DNA from: Bolinopsis microptera
Lineage: Eukaryota; Ctenophora; Tentaculata; Lobata; Bolinopsidae
NCBI RefSeq assembly: GCF_026151205.1
Contig: NC_087074.1
Span: 3,472,001 to 3,536,000, forward strand
Length of the DNA stretch: 64,000 bases
Direction: 5' to 3'
In this document: piece after piece, positions 47,820-56,941 of the stretch
How the letters are laid out: each line of letters begins with the position of its first letter
Numbering within the stretch: position 1 is the stretch's first letter
Position numbers and translations under genes: made by a program
Notes under the pieces: generated by a model
Seen by the model: the letters and a program-made list of their open reading frames with translations, nothing else
Database searches by the model: none
What the model was told of the DNA's origin: nothing

Positions 47820-48090
47820 CTGTCACCAAGATGTAACTAGGTCGAACGGAGAAATTAGGTCTCACGCAGGAATTAGGTCTCACGCAGGCGCGTGATATAA
47901 ATATAAATAACTTAAAGGCCGGCCTGCTTGAGACCTAATTTTTTTTTAAAGAAAAAAAATGTCAAACAGTATATATAATACAATAAATTAAATCAAGTGA
48001 TGCAATTGGCAGAGCACAATCGTAAATCCAGACCTAATTCCTGCGTGAGACCTAATTTTTCCGTTTGACCTAGTTACATCTTGGTGACAG
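47820..48090. mobile_element. TTA-flanked MITE (PIF/Harbinger-like)
   Basis: CTGTCACCAAGATGTAACTA starts at 47820 and its complement ends at 48090. The inverted arms extend through AATTAGGTCTCACGCAGG on both sides. TTA flanks each end (47817-47819, 48091-48093), a 3-bp target typical of PIF/Harbinger. In the left arm the motif AATTAGGTCTCACGCAGG occurs twice in tandem. 271 bp, non-coding. Confidence 0.75.
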
Positions 48091-48428
48091 TTACTGTCAA
48101 GTCTAAAATGAACCAAATCCAATTCAAGGTCAAATTGGACCTTGAAGGTTTGAGACCCATTTGTGCTGGCAATCCCAGGGGGTGCACCAAGGACTTCGAT
48201 GCAACAGTATAGTAATATGTTTGCAGTACACTACAATGTATATGAACTGAAGGGGTAGTACCCAAGTAAGATTCTTGATCTTTTGACAAGGCCCCTCCTT
48301 ATTTAATCCTTAATCACGGTTTTTCGATCAATCAGCTGAGCCAACCAAGGAGACATGACACAGATGTGTAAACACGCATAAATCCAATACAACGAATCCT
48401 TAGCTATTTCCCTAGACTAGGTGACACT

Positions 48429-48475
48429 GGAATTTGAACCCTGGAAGATCTAACCACTCGGCCACATAGCCACTA
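48429..48475 (-). other. tRNA-like Pol III promoter fragment (SINE remnant or broken tRNA)
   Basis: On minus, an A box TGGCCGAGTGG (48464-48454) is followed after only 13 nt by a B box GGTTCAAATTCC (48440-48429). In a tRNA these boxes are usually 30 or more nt apart, so the anticodon arm is missing. The leading GTGGCTATGTGGCCGAGTGG resembles a serine- or leucine-type tRNA head. It is best read as a tRNA-derived SINE piece or a deleted tRNA pseudogene. Confidence 0.4.
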
Positions 48476-48499
48476 TATTATAGTGAACTCCATGATTTT

Positions 48500-49087
48500 G
48501 GGTTCAATGAGAAGGGATGTTAAGTTGTCTAACTATGTTATTACCCAGGGCTTTGCTGTATGTTCTAGTACCTGTATGTCCTAGTACATGTATGACTTGA
48601 TACGATTCTTTACCTTTCATATAACAACGGTGTAGTTACCGTTACTCTGTCAGAATATCTGCATATTTATATAATATATTTATATATAAAGTGGCAATTA
48701 TGATTTACCAAGGCCAGATGTAATATAGTTTAGTACTGTTGTTTATATTACAGTGCATTACGATTGTAAGTGTACATTACAATATTTTTATGTGTGCACT
48801 ACAATTGCAAGTGTGCACTACAATTAATCTGTTACGGAAGCAAGCTGGGAGTTTGAAATCGGCTTCGTTATACATTTCATAGTATAATAAACCGTGATAT
48901 AAACACCAGTGAAACGTAACAGAAAATTTGTAGCGCTCGATTCGCAAATAATCTTCAGAGTGCGCGGCGCTCCGATTTAAAAAATAATATATCAATTTAT
49001 TATAGCTCAAAGAAAATTAATTGTTCATAAATGTGGTCCCAAAATTTGTTTAAAAATGCGAATTAAATAATTCCGCTTCATGCAGCA
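48500..49087. other. AT-rich spacer, no gene seen
   Basis: No recognisable coding frame. It includes repeated GTGTGCACTACAATTG-like motifs near 48790-48820 and short AT runs. It separates the tRNA-like fragment from the next MITE. Confidence 0.4.
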
Positions 49088-49312
49088 CACAAGGGGGCTG
49101 AAACCAGGTTTTCGATCAAATGCTGCCATTTGCTGTAGTCAAATGAAATCGCTGCATTTTGCAAGTCAGTATGCATAATTGAATTACATATATTCATATG
49201 CGGAGCTTGGCTTACATAATGCAGCGATTTTATTGGACGAGAGCAACTTTTGGCGACGTTTGACTACACATGGCAGCGTTTGGTCGAAAACCTGGTTTCA
49301 GCTCCCCCTGTG
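49088..49312. mobile_element. MITE with CACARGGGG ends
   Basis: CACAAGGGGGCTGAAACCAG at 49088 is mirrored by CTGGTTTCAGCTCCCCCTGTG ending 49312, one unit longer by a short gap. The arms continue through GGTTTTCGATCAAA and TTTGGTCGAAAACC and pair over at least 50 bp. AGCA lies on both sides (49084-49087, 49313-49316), a candidate 4-bp target copy. The ends look partly like those of the TTAA element at 39037 (CCACAGGGGGG). Class is undecided. Confidence 0.65.
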
Positions 49313-49408
49313 AGCACTGTTAGTTATAAATACTTTAAAGTGTTAATTTCAGATTGCCGCGCGTCTGTAGCTTTTTTCGCTAAAATTTTGCGGTCGCGGT
49401 TTTAATTT

Positions 49409-49715
49409 CACCTAACCACTAACCATGTGCTTTCGCGCCACTTTGGGCGCGCTTGTTTCACAAGTCATGAAAAGCACCTATCATATCCACGAACCCCGAT
49501 GGGAAGGTTCGTGCGCGCGCGCAGTGCTGACAATAGCGTCTATGTAGCGCAGGTCTACACACGTTACAAATGAGGACAAAAGCGCTGGAAATTTTGGCAC
49601 CCTATATAAGTGGTGCCAAAATCGTTGGGTGGGTTACTGGGTTGGTAGCTAGAGCCTTTTTACCGCCGTGAGGCGGGCGCGCACTACTGCAAGCGCAAGG
49701 GCTCTGGATAGAGCA
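49409..49715. repeat. GC-rich dispersed repeat, copy 2 (interrupted)
   Basis: Both ends match the copy at 1772-1885 almost exactly (AACCATGTGCTTTCGCGCCA; CTACTGCAAGCGCAAGGGCT). About 195 bp between them, absent from copy 1, includes a short inverted repeat TTTTGGCACC/GGTGCCAAAA at 49593-49622. Either copy 1 lost it or copy 2 gained it. Confidence 0.6.
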
Positions 49716-50644
49716 AGTTTTAATAGTTTTTGGCTTATTATAAATATAACTTTCATAGTTGCAGTTATTTTGAAACCATTTTATTTTGTCACAATCATAT
49801 CATGTCAACTAAGCAAAATTTGTAAGTTTATAACCTATTAAAACGCGCGCCGAGTTGGACCCGTCAACGCGGTCCTTGAAGCTGAAGATTCAATATTTGA
49901 AACAAAAAGTACCACCCGTTAAAGGGAAACGAAACTTTTGATATCAATATTTTAAGATTTAAAGGAACACTAAAATATGGGTGATATTTGTAATTAAACA
50001 GTTCAACTCTGAACTTGGCAGTCGGCGCGCGTTCTGGTAAATCATTAACCTACAACAGTATTTTTAAGTATTATAATTCAATTTATATAAAATGTTGCGT
50101 TTCATGCAATTTAATTTGACCAATGGCCAAGCTTATTACGATTTATTGTTTAAAATATATATATATATATATATTTAATATTTTAAAGTTATAAGAATTT
50201 TAAATTACGAGAAATTTGCTATTTTTTGTCAATTTTACAAACTTGCAACACACAGGAGGCCCACATACTCTTTGACTTTATTGTGCTGCATGACGGTAAA
50301 TTTGTCTTATTCATAATTATAGGCAAATTTTGGTACCAAACCAGCAAACCTATCAAATACTTTGTAATTGTGCTAACTCATGGCGCTTATTACATTAATC
50401 ATAGTAGCACTACGTTGTAGGTTTTAGAAAAATCTCTAGCGTAGAGTGATTAAGCACGCTCATGTTTGTATTGTTATGCTCATTGTCTGAGTGGATGGGA
50501 AGCATGCTGTCTATACCATTTAGTCAAAACGATTCACCAAACTACTGTTAATCTGCTGCGGCTTGTCGTCTTTACAGGACTCATTATTGAATCATGTTGA
50601 TTCTTTGAATGAGCTTACCCTAGTCTCAACAAGCAAGAATTCAA
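49716..50644. other. AT-rich spacer
   Basis: Contains an (AT)n run at about 50156-50175 and no supported exon. A 64-codon plus frame at 50226-50420 has no recognisable feature. Confidence 0.4.
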
Positions 50645-50790
50645 TGAAATTTTTTGCGAAACAGGGTGTTTTAGACGACATTTGGCATTAAAGAAATTTG
50701 TAGGACAGCAATAAACTGGGATTGAAAAGAATCAAGTACTCACGTAAATTTGGTAACTTCACAACAGCAATCTGCATTCTCCAATCAGAA
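50645..50790 (+). repeat. ~140-bp repeat, left copy of an inverted pair
   Basis: The block beginning GAAATTTTTTGCGAAACAGG matches the complement of 56515-56664 with few changes and several short indels. In the direct orientation it is followed by a retroelement protein fragment (51086-51366); in the inverted one by another (55886-56290, minus). It is probably the same end of one repeat family present in two opposite copies. Confidence 0.7.
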
Positions 50791-51014
50791 TTTACGACTT
50801 ACTCAGGCCTCATCGTCTTAAGATTTTTACATTTCTTACGGTCTAGGGGACACTATTGACTATAATTATAGAAGTCTTCTAGAATGTTTGCTTGGTTTTA
50901 ATGACATATATTTACTAATCCACAGTTCAAATCTTTGAAGTCATAAACACAGCCCAGTTACCAGGCGACCATGGGGACTAGGGGGCTTATCTTTTTTCTG
51001 GGGTTCGATTTTTT

Positions 51015-51016
<2 letters not shown>

Positions 51017-51045
<29 letters not shown>

Positions 51046-51070
51046 CTGCCGCCCCCTAGCCCCCCCCCCC
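51017..51070. repeat. Long G run and C-rich tract
   Basis: About 30 consecutive G (51017-51046) are followed by CTGCCGCCCCCTAG and a run of C, forming a short hairpin-capable, guanine-rich block. A similar C/G block follows the right repeat at 56665-56755. The very long run is also a known source of assembly error. Confidence 0.8.
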
Positions 51071-51085
51071 TGGCTACGTGCCTGA

Positions 51086-51366
51086 AAGGGGTGGGTATGT
51101 ATCTCTTCGCACAATTCATTGAGAGATTCTCAACATCTGGTGGAATGGGTGGTGAAGCTGAAAGACTAGTAAAGAAGCTTGCTAGCAAGATGGAATACCA
51201 CACAGGGCAAAGGTATTCAGATGCTGTTGGATACATAAGAAAGCGCCTTCGTTTCGAAATCCTAAGAACAACAGTGATTTCTCTACAGGGGGACAGAGGT
51301 GCGAGAAATAACTTTGTTGATATAAACAGTTTAGATTTGAATTTGGAGCCACAAAGCAAAAGTTGA
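51086..51366 (+). pseudogene. Retroelement protein C-terminal fragment
   Basis: A frame continuing to a stop at 51366 reads STSGGMGGEAERLVKKLASK, then YIRKRLRFEILRTTVISLQG. This resembles the conserved C-terminal tail (GGMG..A..F..LA, then WLR..LSFSLLR) often found in animal retroelement proteins; that likeness is from memory of the family. The N-terminal part is absent, being replaced by the G-run region. It ends 64 bp before the ORF1 start of the intact LINE. Confidence 0.5.
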
Positions 51367-51429
51367 TATTCAAATTTTTCTCCCAGTTTTAATACTTTCA
51401 ACACTACTATATAACAAATAATTTGAGGT

Positions 51430-52401
51430 ATGACACCCGGAGATATGACACGATCAAGAGATGTCAAGAAAAGTCCAGTGAAGGTCGATATGACAGCGGA
51501 TAATGGAGAAATTGAAGAAGAAGAAGATCGTAGCTGTGAATGTAGAAGATATATTGCGGAGGAGTTTTCTTTGGCATGTGCAACTTGCGACATGTACTGG
51601 CACTACTGCTGTGTTGGGCTTACTGGATTAACGCAGGAAGAAGGTAACCACTTGACTAACTGGCGCTGCCAAAATTGCTTTATCTCTCCCCACATCAAGG
51701 GCACAAGAAGCCAGTCCACAAATCCAGACAGTGAAGAAACCAAGACCCTACGGAATGTTATTAGAGAAGAACTTGGTGCCCTTACTCCGTGTATTAGAGG
51801 AATTGTCGAAGATTCTGTGAGTCATACCAATTCTTCTAATGATTCATCTGAAAAACCAAAAGAAATCACAAAAATTGTGAACCAGGCTTTCCAAACCTGG
51901 GCAGATGTTACTGCAAATAGTCAGAAGAAAGTTATTGAAGAAATGAGCCTACAGCAAGCTTCTCAAAGTGTTGTCAGTAAAGTTCAGTCAAAGATGCACA
52001 CTGATGCATATGAGCGAAATTTAAGAAAGCTCAATCTGTGTGTTTTGAATGTACCAGAGAGCAAGAAAACTAACTCCAAGCTACGCCAGGAAGAGGACTC
52101 GAAGTTCTGCAAGGAGACACTAAAGATTGAAAAAAGTGACTTTATCAGTTGCCATCGTGCAGGTAAAGTGGATCCAGGTAAGCCAGACTCCTGTCGGCCA
52201 TTGATCATCCAGACAGCTGACGAGGAGTCAGTTAACTATTATTCCAACCATGGCAAGGGCTGGAAAGAGTCATCATACTGGATAAATCTGGATCTCTGCA
52301 GAGCAGACCGAGAGATCCGTTTTTTAGCCAGAGAAGAGAGGAAGAAGAGGCGGGAAGAAGCAGAGAAGGAAAAGACAGAGAAGAAGGTGGAGAAGAAGTA
52401 A
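51430..52401 (+). CDS. Non-LTR retrotransposon ORF1 (PHD-like finger)
   Basis: 323 codons, intact. Near the N-terminus is a PHD-type zinc finger: CECRRY, then CATCDMYWHYCC and WRCQNC, the Cys4-His-Cys3 order. A coiled, charged middle follows. Further on come RNLRKLNLCVLNVPESK and CHRAGKVDPG, resembling the RRM-like segment of LINE ORF1 proteins, and a lysine/glutamate-rich C-terminus. ORF2 starts 29 bp after its stop on the same strand, in the same element. ORF1 products bind RNA and assist target-primed reverse transcription. PHD-bearing ORF1 is known from several CR1-related and Jockey-related LINEs. Confidence 0.85.
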   Translation: MTPGDMTRSRDVKKSPVKVDMTADNGEIEEEEDRSCECRRYIAEEFSLACATCDMYWHYCCVGLTGLTQEEGNHLTNWRCQNCFISPHIKGTRSQSTNPDSEETKTLRNVIREELGALTPCIRGIVEDSVSHTNSSNDSSEKPKEITKIVNQAFQTWADVTANSQKKVIEEMSLQQASQSVVSKVQSKMHTDAYERNLRKLNLCVLNVPESKKTNSKLRQEEDSKFCKETLKIEKSDFISCHRAGKVDPGKPDSCRPLIIQTADEESVNYYSNHGKGWKESSYWINLDLCRADREIRFLAREERKKRREEAEKEKTEKKVEKK

Positions 52402-52430
52402 ATAGCAGTAACAAAGAATGTAGTCAGCCC

Positions 52431-55400
52431 ATGAATATATTTTATACTAATGCTAATGGACTATTTAATAAAATTGATGAACTAAAATGTATTCTATCAG
52501 TTTATAAATCCATTCATGTAATCTGCATTACAGAAACTCATTTTAATAGTGATATTTTAGATGCTGAAATTTTTATTGAAGGTTTTAGTATGTTTAGAAA
52601 AGACAGAGATTTTAAAATCGATAATTCCACTAGCAACATAAGTGGAGGTGGAGGTTCTATTATTTATATTAAAAACAGTTGTAATGCTTCATTAGTGAGC
52701 TCATTTTTAAAAGCACCAGACTCTTTAGCTATTAATGTCAATACCTCTGGTGGATTGATTAGTATTTGTTGTATTTATAGGTCTACTTCTTTGAATTTAA
52801 AACATAATAATATGTTATTATCTTGCATCAAGAACATATCTAGTGAAAAGAATGTTTTTGAAACCATTATCATAGGAGATTTTAACCTACCTAATGTATC
52901 TTGGGAAACTGGTAGTGTAAATAGTGGTATTTCTAGTAAGAATCAGGTTTTAATGATTCAACAAAAGTATATTGATTTATTTAATGACAGTGGTTTGACG
53001 TGGTACTTTACTAACGAAACAACCAGAAGACGGCTTGTGAAAGATACTCTCCAGGAGAGTCTTCTTGATCAGGTTTTGTATACAAATGATGCTCTTGTCA
53101 ACGGTTGTAAGATCGTTTCTCCGCTTGGCAAAAGTGATCATGTTGGGATACTTGTTGAACTGGTTGTTTCGCCCAATACTAACAAAAGTCCCAAACAAAA
53201 GATTTTAAAGCCTATTTGGGGTAAGATTTCCTCAGAAGAGTTATTTAATTTTAGTAAGAATAATATTGAATGGGGTTATAGTTGTACAAATAATGTTCAA
53301 GATATGTGGGTTGAATTACATGGTAAATTGGAGTCTGTTGCTGCAGCTGTCCCAGCTGCTTCGGTTTATCTCGACAACAGACCTGTCAAGTTGCCATGGA
53401 GTACAACTTCACTTAAAAGAATGAGGAAGAACAAAGATAAAGCATGGGCTGAATTTGATATTAATCCTTCGGATATTAACTTTAGCTGTGCAAATAGCAA
53501 GCAGCATATTTTTGAGGTGGCAGAAATTAAAGCTAAAGTAAATTATGAAAAGAAGATTACATCTAATTTAAAACAGAATTGCAAATCTTTTTACTCGTAT
53601 TTGCGTAATAAACGTCAAGTCAAATCAAGTGTTGTTTCTTTAGATAGAGGAGATGGTACACGCACAGATAGTTCATCTGAGTCTGCTGAGGTACTTGCTA
53701 GTGCCTTTAGTTCTGTGTTTGTGCGTGAACCACCTGGCCCTCTTCCCCAAAATGAGAGTTATAACAGAGAGGTTATTGATGATATGGAAATTAGCAGTTC
53801 TGATATCAAGAAGCAGCTTTTAAAGCTTAATGTTTTTAAGAGTTCTGGTCCGGATGGCGTTCATCCAAAGTTGTTGAAATCCTTAGCATACGATGAAAAG
53901 TTTGTTGAAGCTGTAACTGAATTATTTGTTAAGTGTTCAGAAACAGGAGTCCTGCCTGACATTTGGAAGACAGCATCTGTTGTAGCATTGTTCAAAAAGG
54001 GTGTTAAATCTGATCCCTTAAATTATAGACCTGTCTCTTTAACTTGTATTTTGTGCAAAGTGTATGAAAAGTTGGTGAGGGCACATTTATTAACATTTTT
54101 AGAAGAACGAATTTCAAAGCATCAGCATGGATTTGTGAAGGGTAAATCTTGTCTTTCTAATCTCTTAGAGACATTTGATAATATTCTTGATATTTTAGAC
54201 GAAGGTGCTCCTGTCGATCTTTTGTATTTTGATTTTAGTAAAGCTTTTGACACAGTCCCCCACTTTAGACTTCTATCTAAATTGGAGGGGTTTGGGGTCA
54301 AGGGAAAAGTTTTAGATGTTATAAAAGACTTTCTGACAGACAGAACTATGAGGGTTTGTGTAGAAGGACAATGGTCTGAGGTGAAACACGTGTTATCTGG
54401 TGTTCCCCAGGGGTCAGTATTGGGTCCTTTGCTATTTATTCTTTATATAAACGATTTACCTGACAATGTTAAAAATAAGATTAAATTATTTGCAGATGAT
54501 CTCAAGCTAGTTTGTAATGCAGCTAACCATAGAAGTGTATCTGATGATATTTTAGAACTCGAAATTTGGGAGAGTATTTGGCACTTAAACTTCAATCCTG
54601 CCAAGTGTAAAGTAGTCCATATTAATCTGAATAATAATCCTAATTCGAATTATATTGTAAATGGAGTAGAACTAGAAGTATCTGCACAGGAAAAAGATTT
54701 GGGGGTTATTACCCATAGCTCCTTGCTTTGGAATGAACAGATAAAAGCATGTATTTCTAAAGCAAATCGTATGATCTGCTGGATTGTAAGAAATTTAGTT
54801 ATTAGAGAAAAGGTTGTAATGATAGCTATTTATAAAGCTTTGATAAGACCTCATCTTGAGTATTGTGTCCAATTGTGGAATCCAGTTGCGGCTCATGGAA
54901 GTTGGGGGACTGTTTTGGAGCTGGAGAGCGTCCAGAGGCGGTTTACCCGTCTTATTGATGAGGTGGGTACTCTTCCATACAGCTGCAGACTGGATATCCT
55001 CAATTTGACAACGCTGGCAGAGCGGCGAATACGTGGGGACCTTATCGAAGCTTTTAAAGTAACTAGTGGTTTGACTGAATATGGATCGGGTTTGTTCAGA
55101 ATGAGCAGATCTGGTCTTAATCTAGTTTCAACTAATAGGTGTAATAAGAGTGTAACTAAAGTTAAGAATCTCCAGTCTTCTTTTCTTCCGGAGCGAGTCA
55201 TTCCTTACTGGAACAAACTCCCTTCGGATGTCAAGAACTGCTCGACAGTTTTAAGCTTTAAAGTTAGATTGGAAGGATTTAAGAAAGAAATGATTTCTAA
55301 AAACAGTGTAAATGATTTTTATTTTTGGAATATTTCGAGTGAAGTTTTAGGGAAAATTGAAGGACCCAGTTATTTAAGCAATAAGGAGACACATAATGAA

Positions 55401-55469
55401 TATCTTTGGTTTCATCCTTTTGTGGCAAAGAAGCGTTTTATAAATCTTTATTCCACTGGGAAGTATTAA
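52431..55469 (+). CDS. Non-LTR retrotransposon ORF2: endonuclease-reverse transcriptase
   Basis: 1012 codons with no internal stop. The N-terminal half-domain is an apurinic-type endonuclease with TNANGL, TETHF, GGGSIIYIK, GDFNLPNVSW and SDH. The reverse transcriptase spans about residues 450-760: SSGPDGVHPKLLK, NYRPVSLTCI, HGFVKGKSC, DFSKAFDTVPH, GVPQGSVLGPLLFILYINDL and the catalytic FADD. The C-terminal region (YCVQLWNPVA, LESVQRRFTRLI) is of the CR1/L2/Jockey kind. No RNase H or restriction-type domain is visible. Because both ORFs are open with all catalytic motifs, this copy may be young and autonomous. Clade assignment within the Jockey/CR1 group is inferred. Confidence 0.92.
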   Translation: MNIFYTNANGLFNKIDELKCILSVYKSIHVICITETHFNSDILDAEIFIEGFSMFRKDRDFKIDNSTSNISGGGGSIIYIKNSCNASLVSSFLKAPDSLAINVNTSGGLISICCIYRSTSLNLKHNNMLLSCIKNISSEKNVFETIIIGDFNLPNVSWETGSVNSGISSKNQVLMIQQKYIDLFNDSGLTWYFTNETTRRRLVKDTLQESLLDQVLYTNDALVNGCKIVSPLGKSDHVGILVELVVSPNTNKSPKQKILKPIWGKISSEELFNFSKNNIEWGYSCTNNVQDMWVELHGKLESVAAAVPAASVYLDNRPVKLPWSTTSLKRMRKNKDKAWAEFDINPSDINFSCANSKQHIFEVAEIKAKVNYEKKITSNLKQNCKSFYSYLRNKRQVKSSVVSLDRGDGTRTDSSSESAEVLASAFSSVFVREPPGPLPQNESYNREVIDDMEISSSDIKKQLLKLNVFKSSGPDGVHPKLLKSLAYDEKFVEAVTELFVKCSETGVLPDIWKTASVVALFKKGVKSDPLNYRPVSLTCILCKVYEKLVRAHLLTFLEERISKHQHGFVKGKSCLSNLLETFDNILDILDEGAPVDLLYFDFSKAFDTVPHFRLLSKLEGFGVKGKVLDVIKDFLTDRTMRVCVEGQWSEVKHVLSGVPQGSVLGPLLFILYINDLPDNVKNKIKLFADDLKLVCNAANHRSVSDDILELEIWESIWHLNFNPAKCKVVHINLNNNPNSNYIVNGVELEVSAQEKDLGVITHSSLLWNEQIKACISKANRMICWIVRNLVIREKVVMIAIYKALIRPHLEYCVQLWNPVAAHGSWGTVLELESVQRRFTRLIDEVGTLPYSCRLDILNLTTLAERRIRGDLIEAFKVTSGLTEYGSGLFRMSRSGLNLVSTNRCNKSVTKVKNLQSSFLPERVIPYWNKLPSDVKNCSTVLSFKVRLEGFKKEMISKNSVNDFYFWNISSEVLGKIEGPSYLSNKETHNEYLWFHPFVAKKRFINLYSTGKY

Positions 55470-55885
55470 TGAATTATTTATAGATAATGTATTAGATTTT
55501 ATTAATTAATAAAATTGAATTTGATAAATTATTAATGTTGATGGAAAAATATATTTATTTAAATTATTTTTTTATTTAGTGCAATGATATTTTGTAGATC
55601 ACTTGTGATGATGTTATGTCATAATCTTTACTTACTTACTTACTTACTTACTTACCCAATATTTGAGAAAGATAATATATTGATTTTTTGAAGGGTTGTT
55701 TTTATATAGGGTCATTGTGACAATATGTGTATATTGTATGAATAATTTTACTGTATATAAAAAACTTTTAAAAAAACTAAATGTTTTGTTCTGCTAAAAG
55801 TCGACAACGTGTGACATAATTTCACCATACTTCATTTGAATTTGTTAACAATTCATTTGCATTGAGAGATGTGTTAGCAGAGCTC

Positions 55886-56290
55886 TTAGAAGCTGGGCCA
55901 CCTGGGCTTTGTAGATCTTAAGTCTGGTCTTAAGAGTATGCGTTTACCTTGTTCCCAAGCTTTCTTGTAGGTTTGGAAAGCAAGATTTGCCAGAATACAT
56001 CGTCTTTTTATGTCCTCGTTGCTGCACAATTTGGAACCAAGTGAGATAGATGATCTCCAGGGCTCTCTTCCTCGAAGTGGCTCTCCATTGTCATCAACTT
56101 CGTTCTTTTCAGCCAGATAGATATATGTGAACTCTGTTTTTGATTCGTTGACAAAAAGATTCCACTCCTCCAATATCTCCTTGCATATTGGTAACATGGA
56201 CTCCAAATTCTTTTTATCCTCATCTGTGAAGTCTGTGTCATCTGCGTACTCCCACTCAAGAGGTAGCAGGTTTTCAGCAAACGGAGGGAC
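55886..56290 (-). pseudogene. Reverse-transcriptase fragment of another LINE
   Basis: A minus frame reads EWEYADDTDFTDED, WNLFVNESKTEFTYIYLAEK, LGSKLCSNEDIKRRC and ANLAFQTYKKAW, the YADD palm and thumb region of a LINE polymerase. The 5' palm motifs and the rest of the thumb are missing. The fragment at 41528 continues the same kind of protein (DIKNRIFLGNVAFSKFQKVW), so both seem to be one family, different from the intact LINE (FADD). Confidence 0.75.
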
Positions 56291-56514
56291 CCACATCCAG
56301 AAACACGCCATCTTGCCAGGCAGCATGGGAGGAAATTTTTTTTGGGAGGAAAAAACGGGAGGAAAAAGAGGAAATTTTTGAGAAGTTACTCCTAAATTTC
56401 GAAATATTTGTTTGGGATAAGAACAAATTAATTGAGGAAATTTTTGAAGAAAATGTTTCGATTGTATAAAAATCAAAGAGGAACATCCTGTCAGTTTTGG
56501 AACACAGTGAAATA

Positions 56515-56664
56515 TTCTGATTGGAGAATGCAATTGCTGTTGCGAAGTTACCAAATTTACGTGAGTAGTACTTGATTCTGTTCAATCCCCGTTTATTGCC
56601 GTCCTACAAATTTCTTTAATGCCAAATGTTGTCTAAAACACCCTATTTCGTAAAAAATTTCCAG
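56515..56664 (-). repeat. ~140-bp repeat, right copy of the inverted pair
   Basis: Inverted match of 50645-50790, with TTGGCATTAAAGAAATTTGT on minus. Just right of it a GC-rich tract (56665-56755) has repeated GGGGGCTGTGCCCCCC and GGGGCTCCGCCC hairpins. It marks the right border of the composite retroelement block. Confidence 0.7.
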
Positions 56665-56755
56665 GGGGGCTGTGCCCCCCCCTAGCCCCCGCCAAGGGGC
56701 TCCGCCCTGGACCCCGCCGCGCTGAGGGCTGTGCCCCCCAGCAGCCCCCCCAAAG

Positions 56756-56941
56756 AAGAATCCTGGTTTTTTCGAGTGGTTGTTAGATGACCCTGGCTGT
56801 TCATGTAAGCATCATGGACGTAGCTTATGTGCTGCTTGGTACTGGAACTGGGGCTATGAACTCACAGATCATAGCCAACTCAACATAGCATTGATGGCTG
56901 ACTTTGGGGTACCTTTTATTGAGAGTCAGTTGAAATACTAA
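56756..56941 (+). other. Exon-like ORF, 61 codons, unidentified
   Basis: After an acceptor-like CCCAAAG a frame runs to TAA at 56939-56941. It reads GFFEWLLDDPGCSCKHHGRS, then AAWYWNWGYELTD and ends FGVPFIESQLKY. The Cys/His/Trp content looks protein-like, but I do not recognise it. It follows the GC-rich repeat tract and could be the last coding piece of a mobile element. Confidence 0.3.

Larger units (their letters stand above)
51370..55657 (+). mobile_element. Full-length-looking CR1/Jockey-type LINE
   Basis: The unit covers a short leader, ORF1, ORF2 and a 3' UTR of about 160 bp that ends in a microsatellite, TTAC repeated at 55628-55657. Ending in a simple repeat instead of poly(A) is typical of CR1, L2 and related elements. 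The 5' boundary is estimated, since no target duplication could be read. It lies inside the inverted pair of 140-bp repeats. Confidence 0.75.

Noticed and set aside
50958-51593. 211-codon minus ORF with a proline run
   Set aside because: Product of the G-run and of the reverse of the retroelement fragments; no independent protein features.
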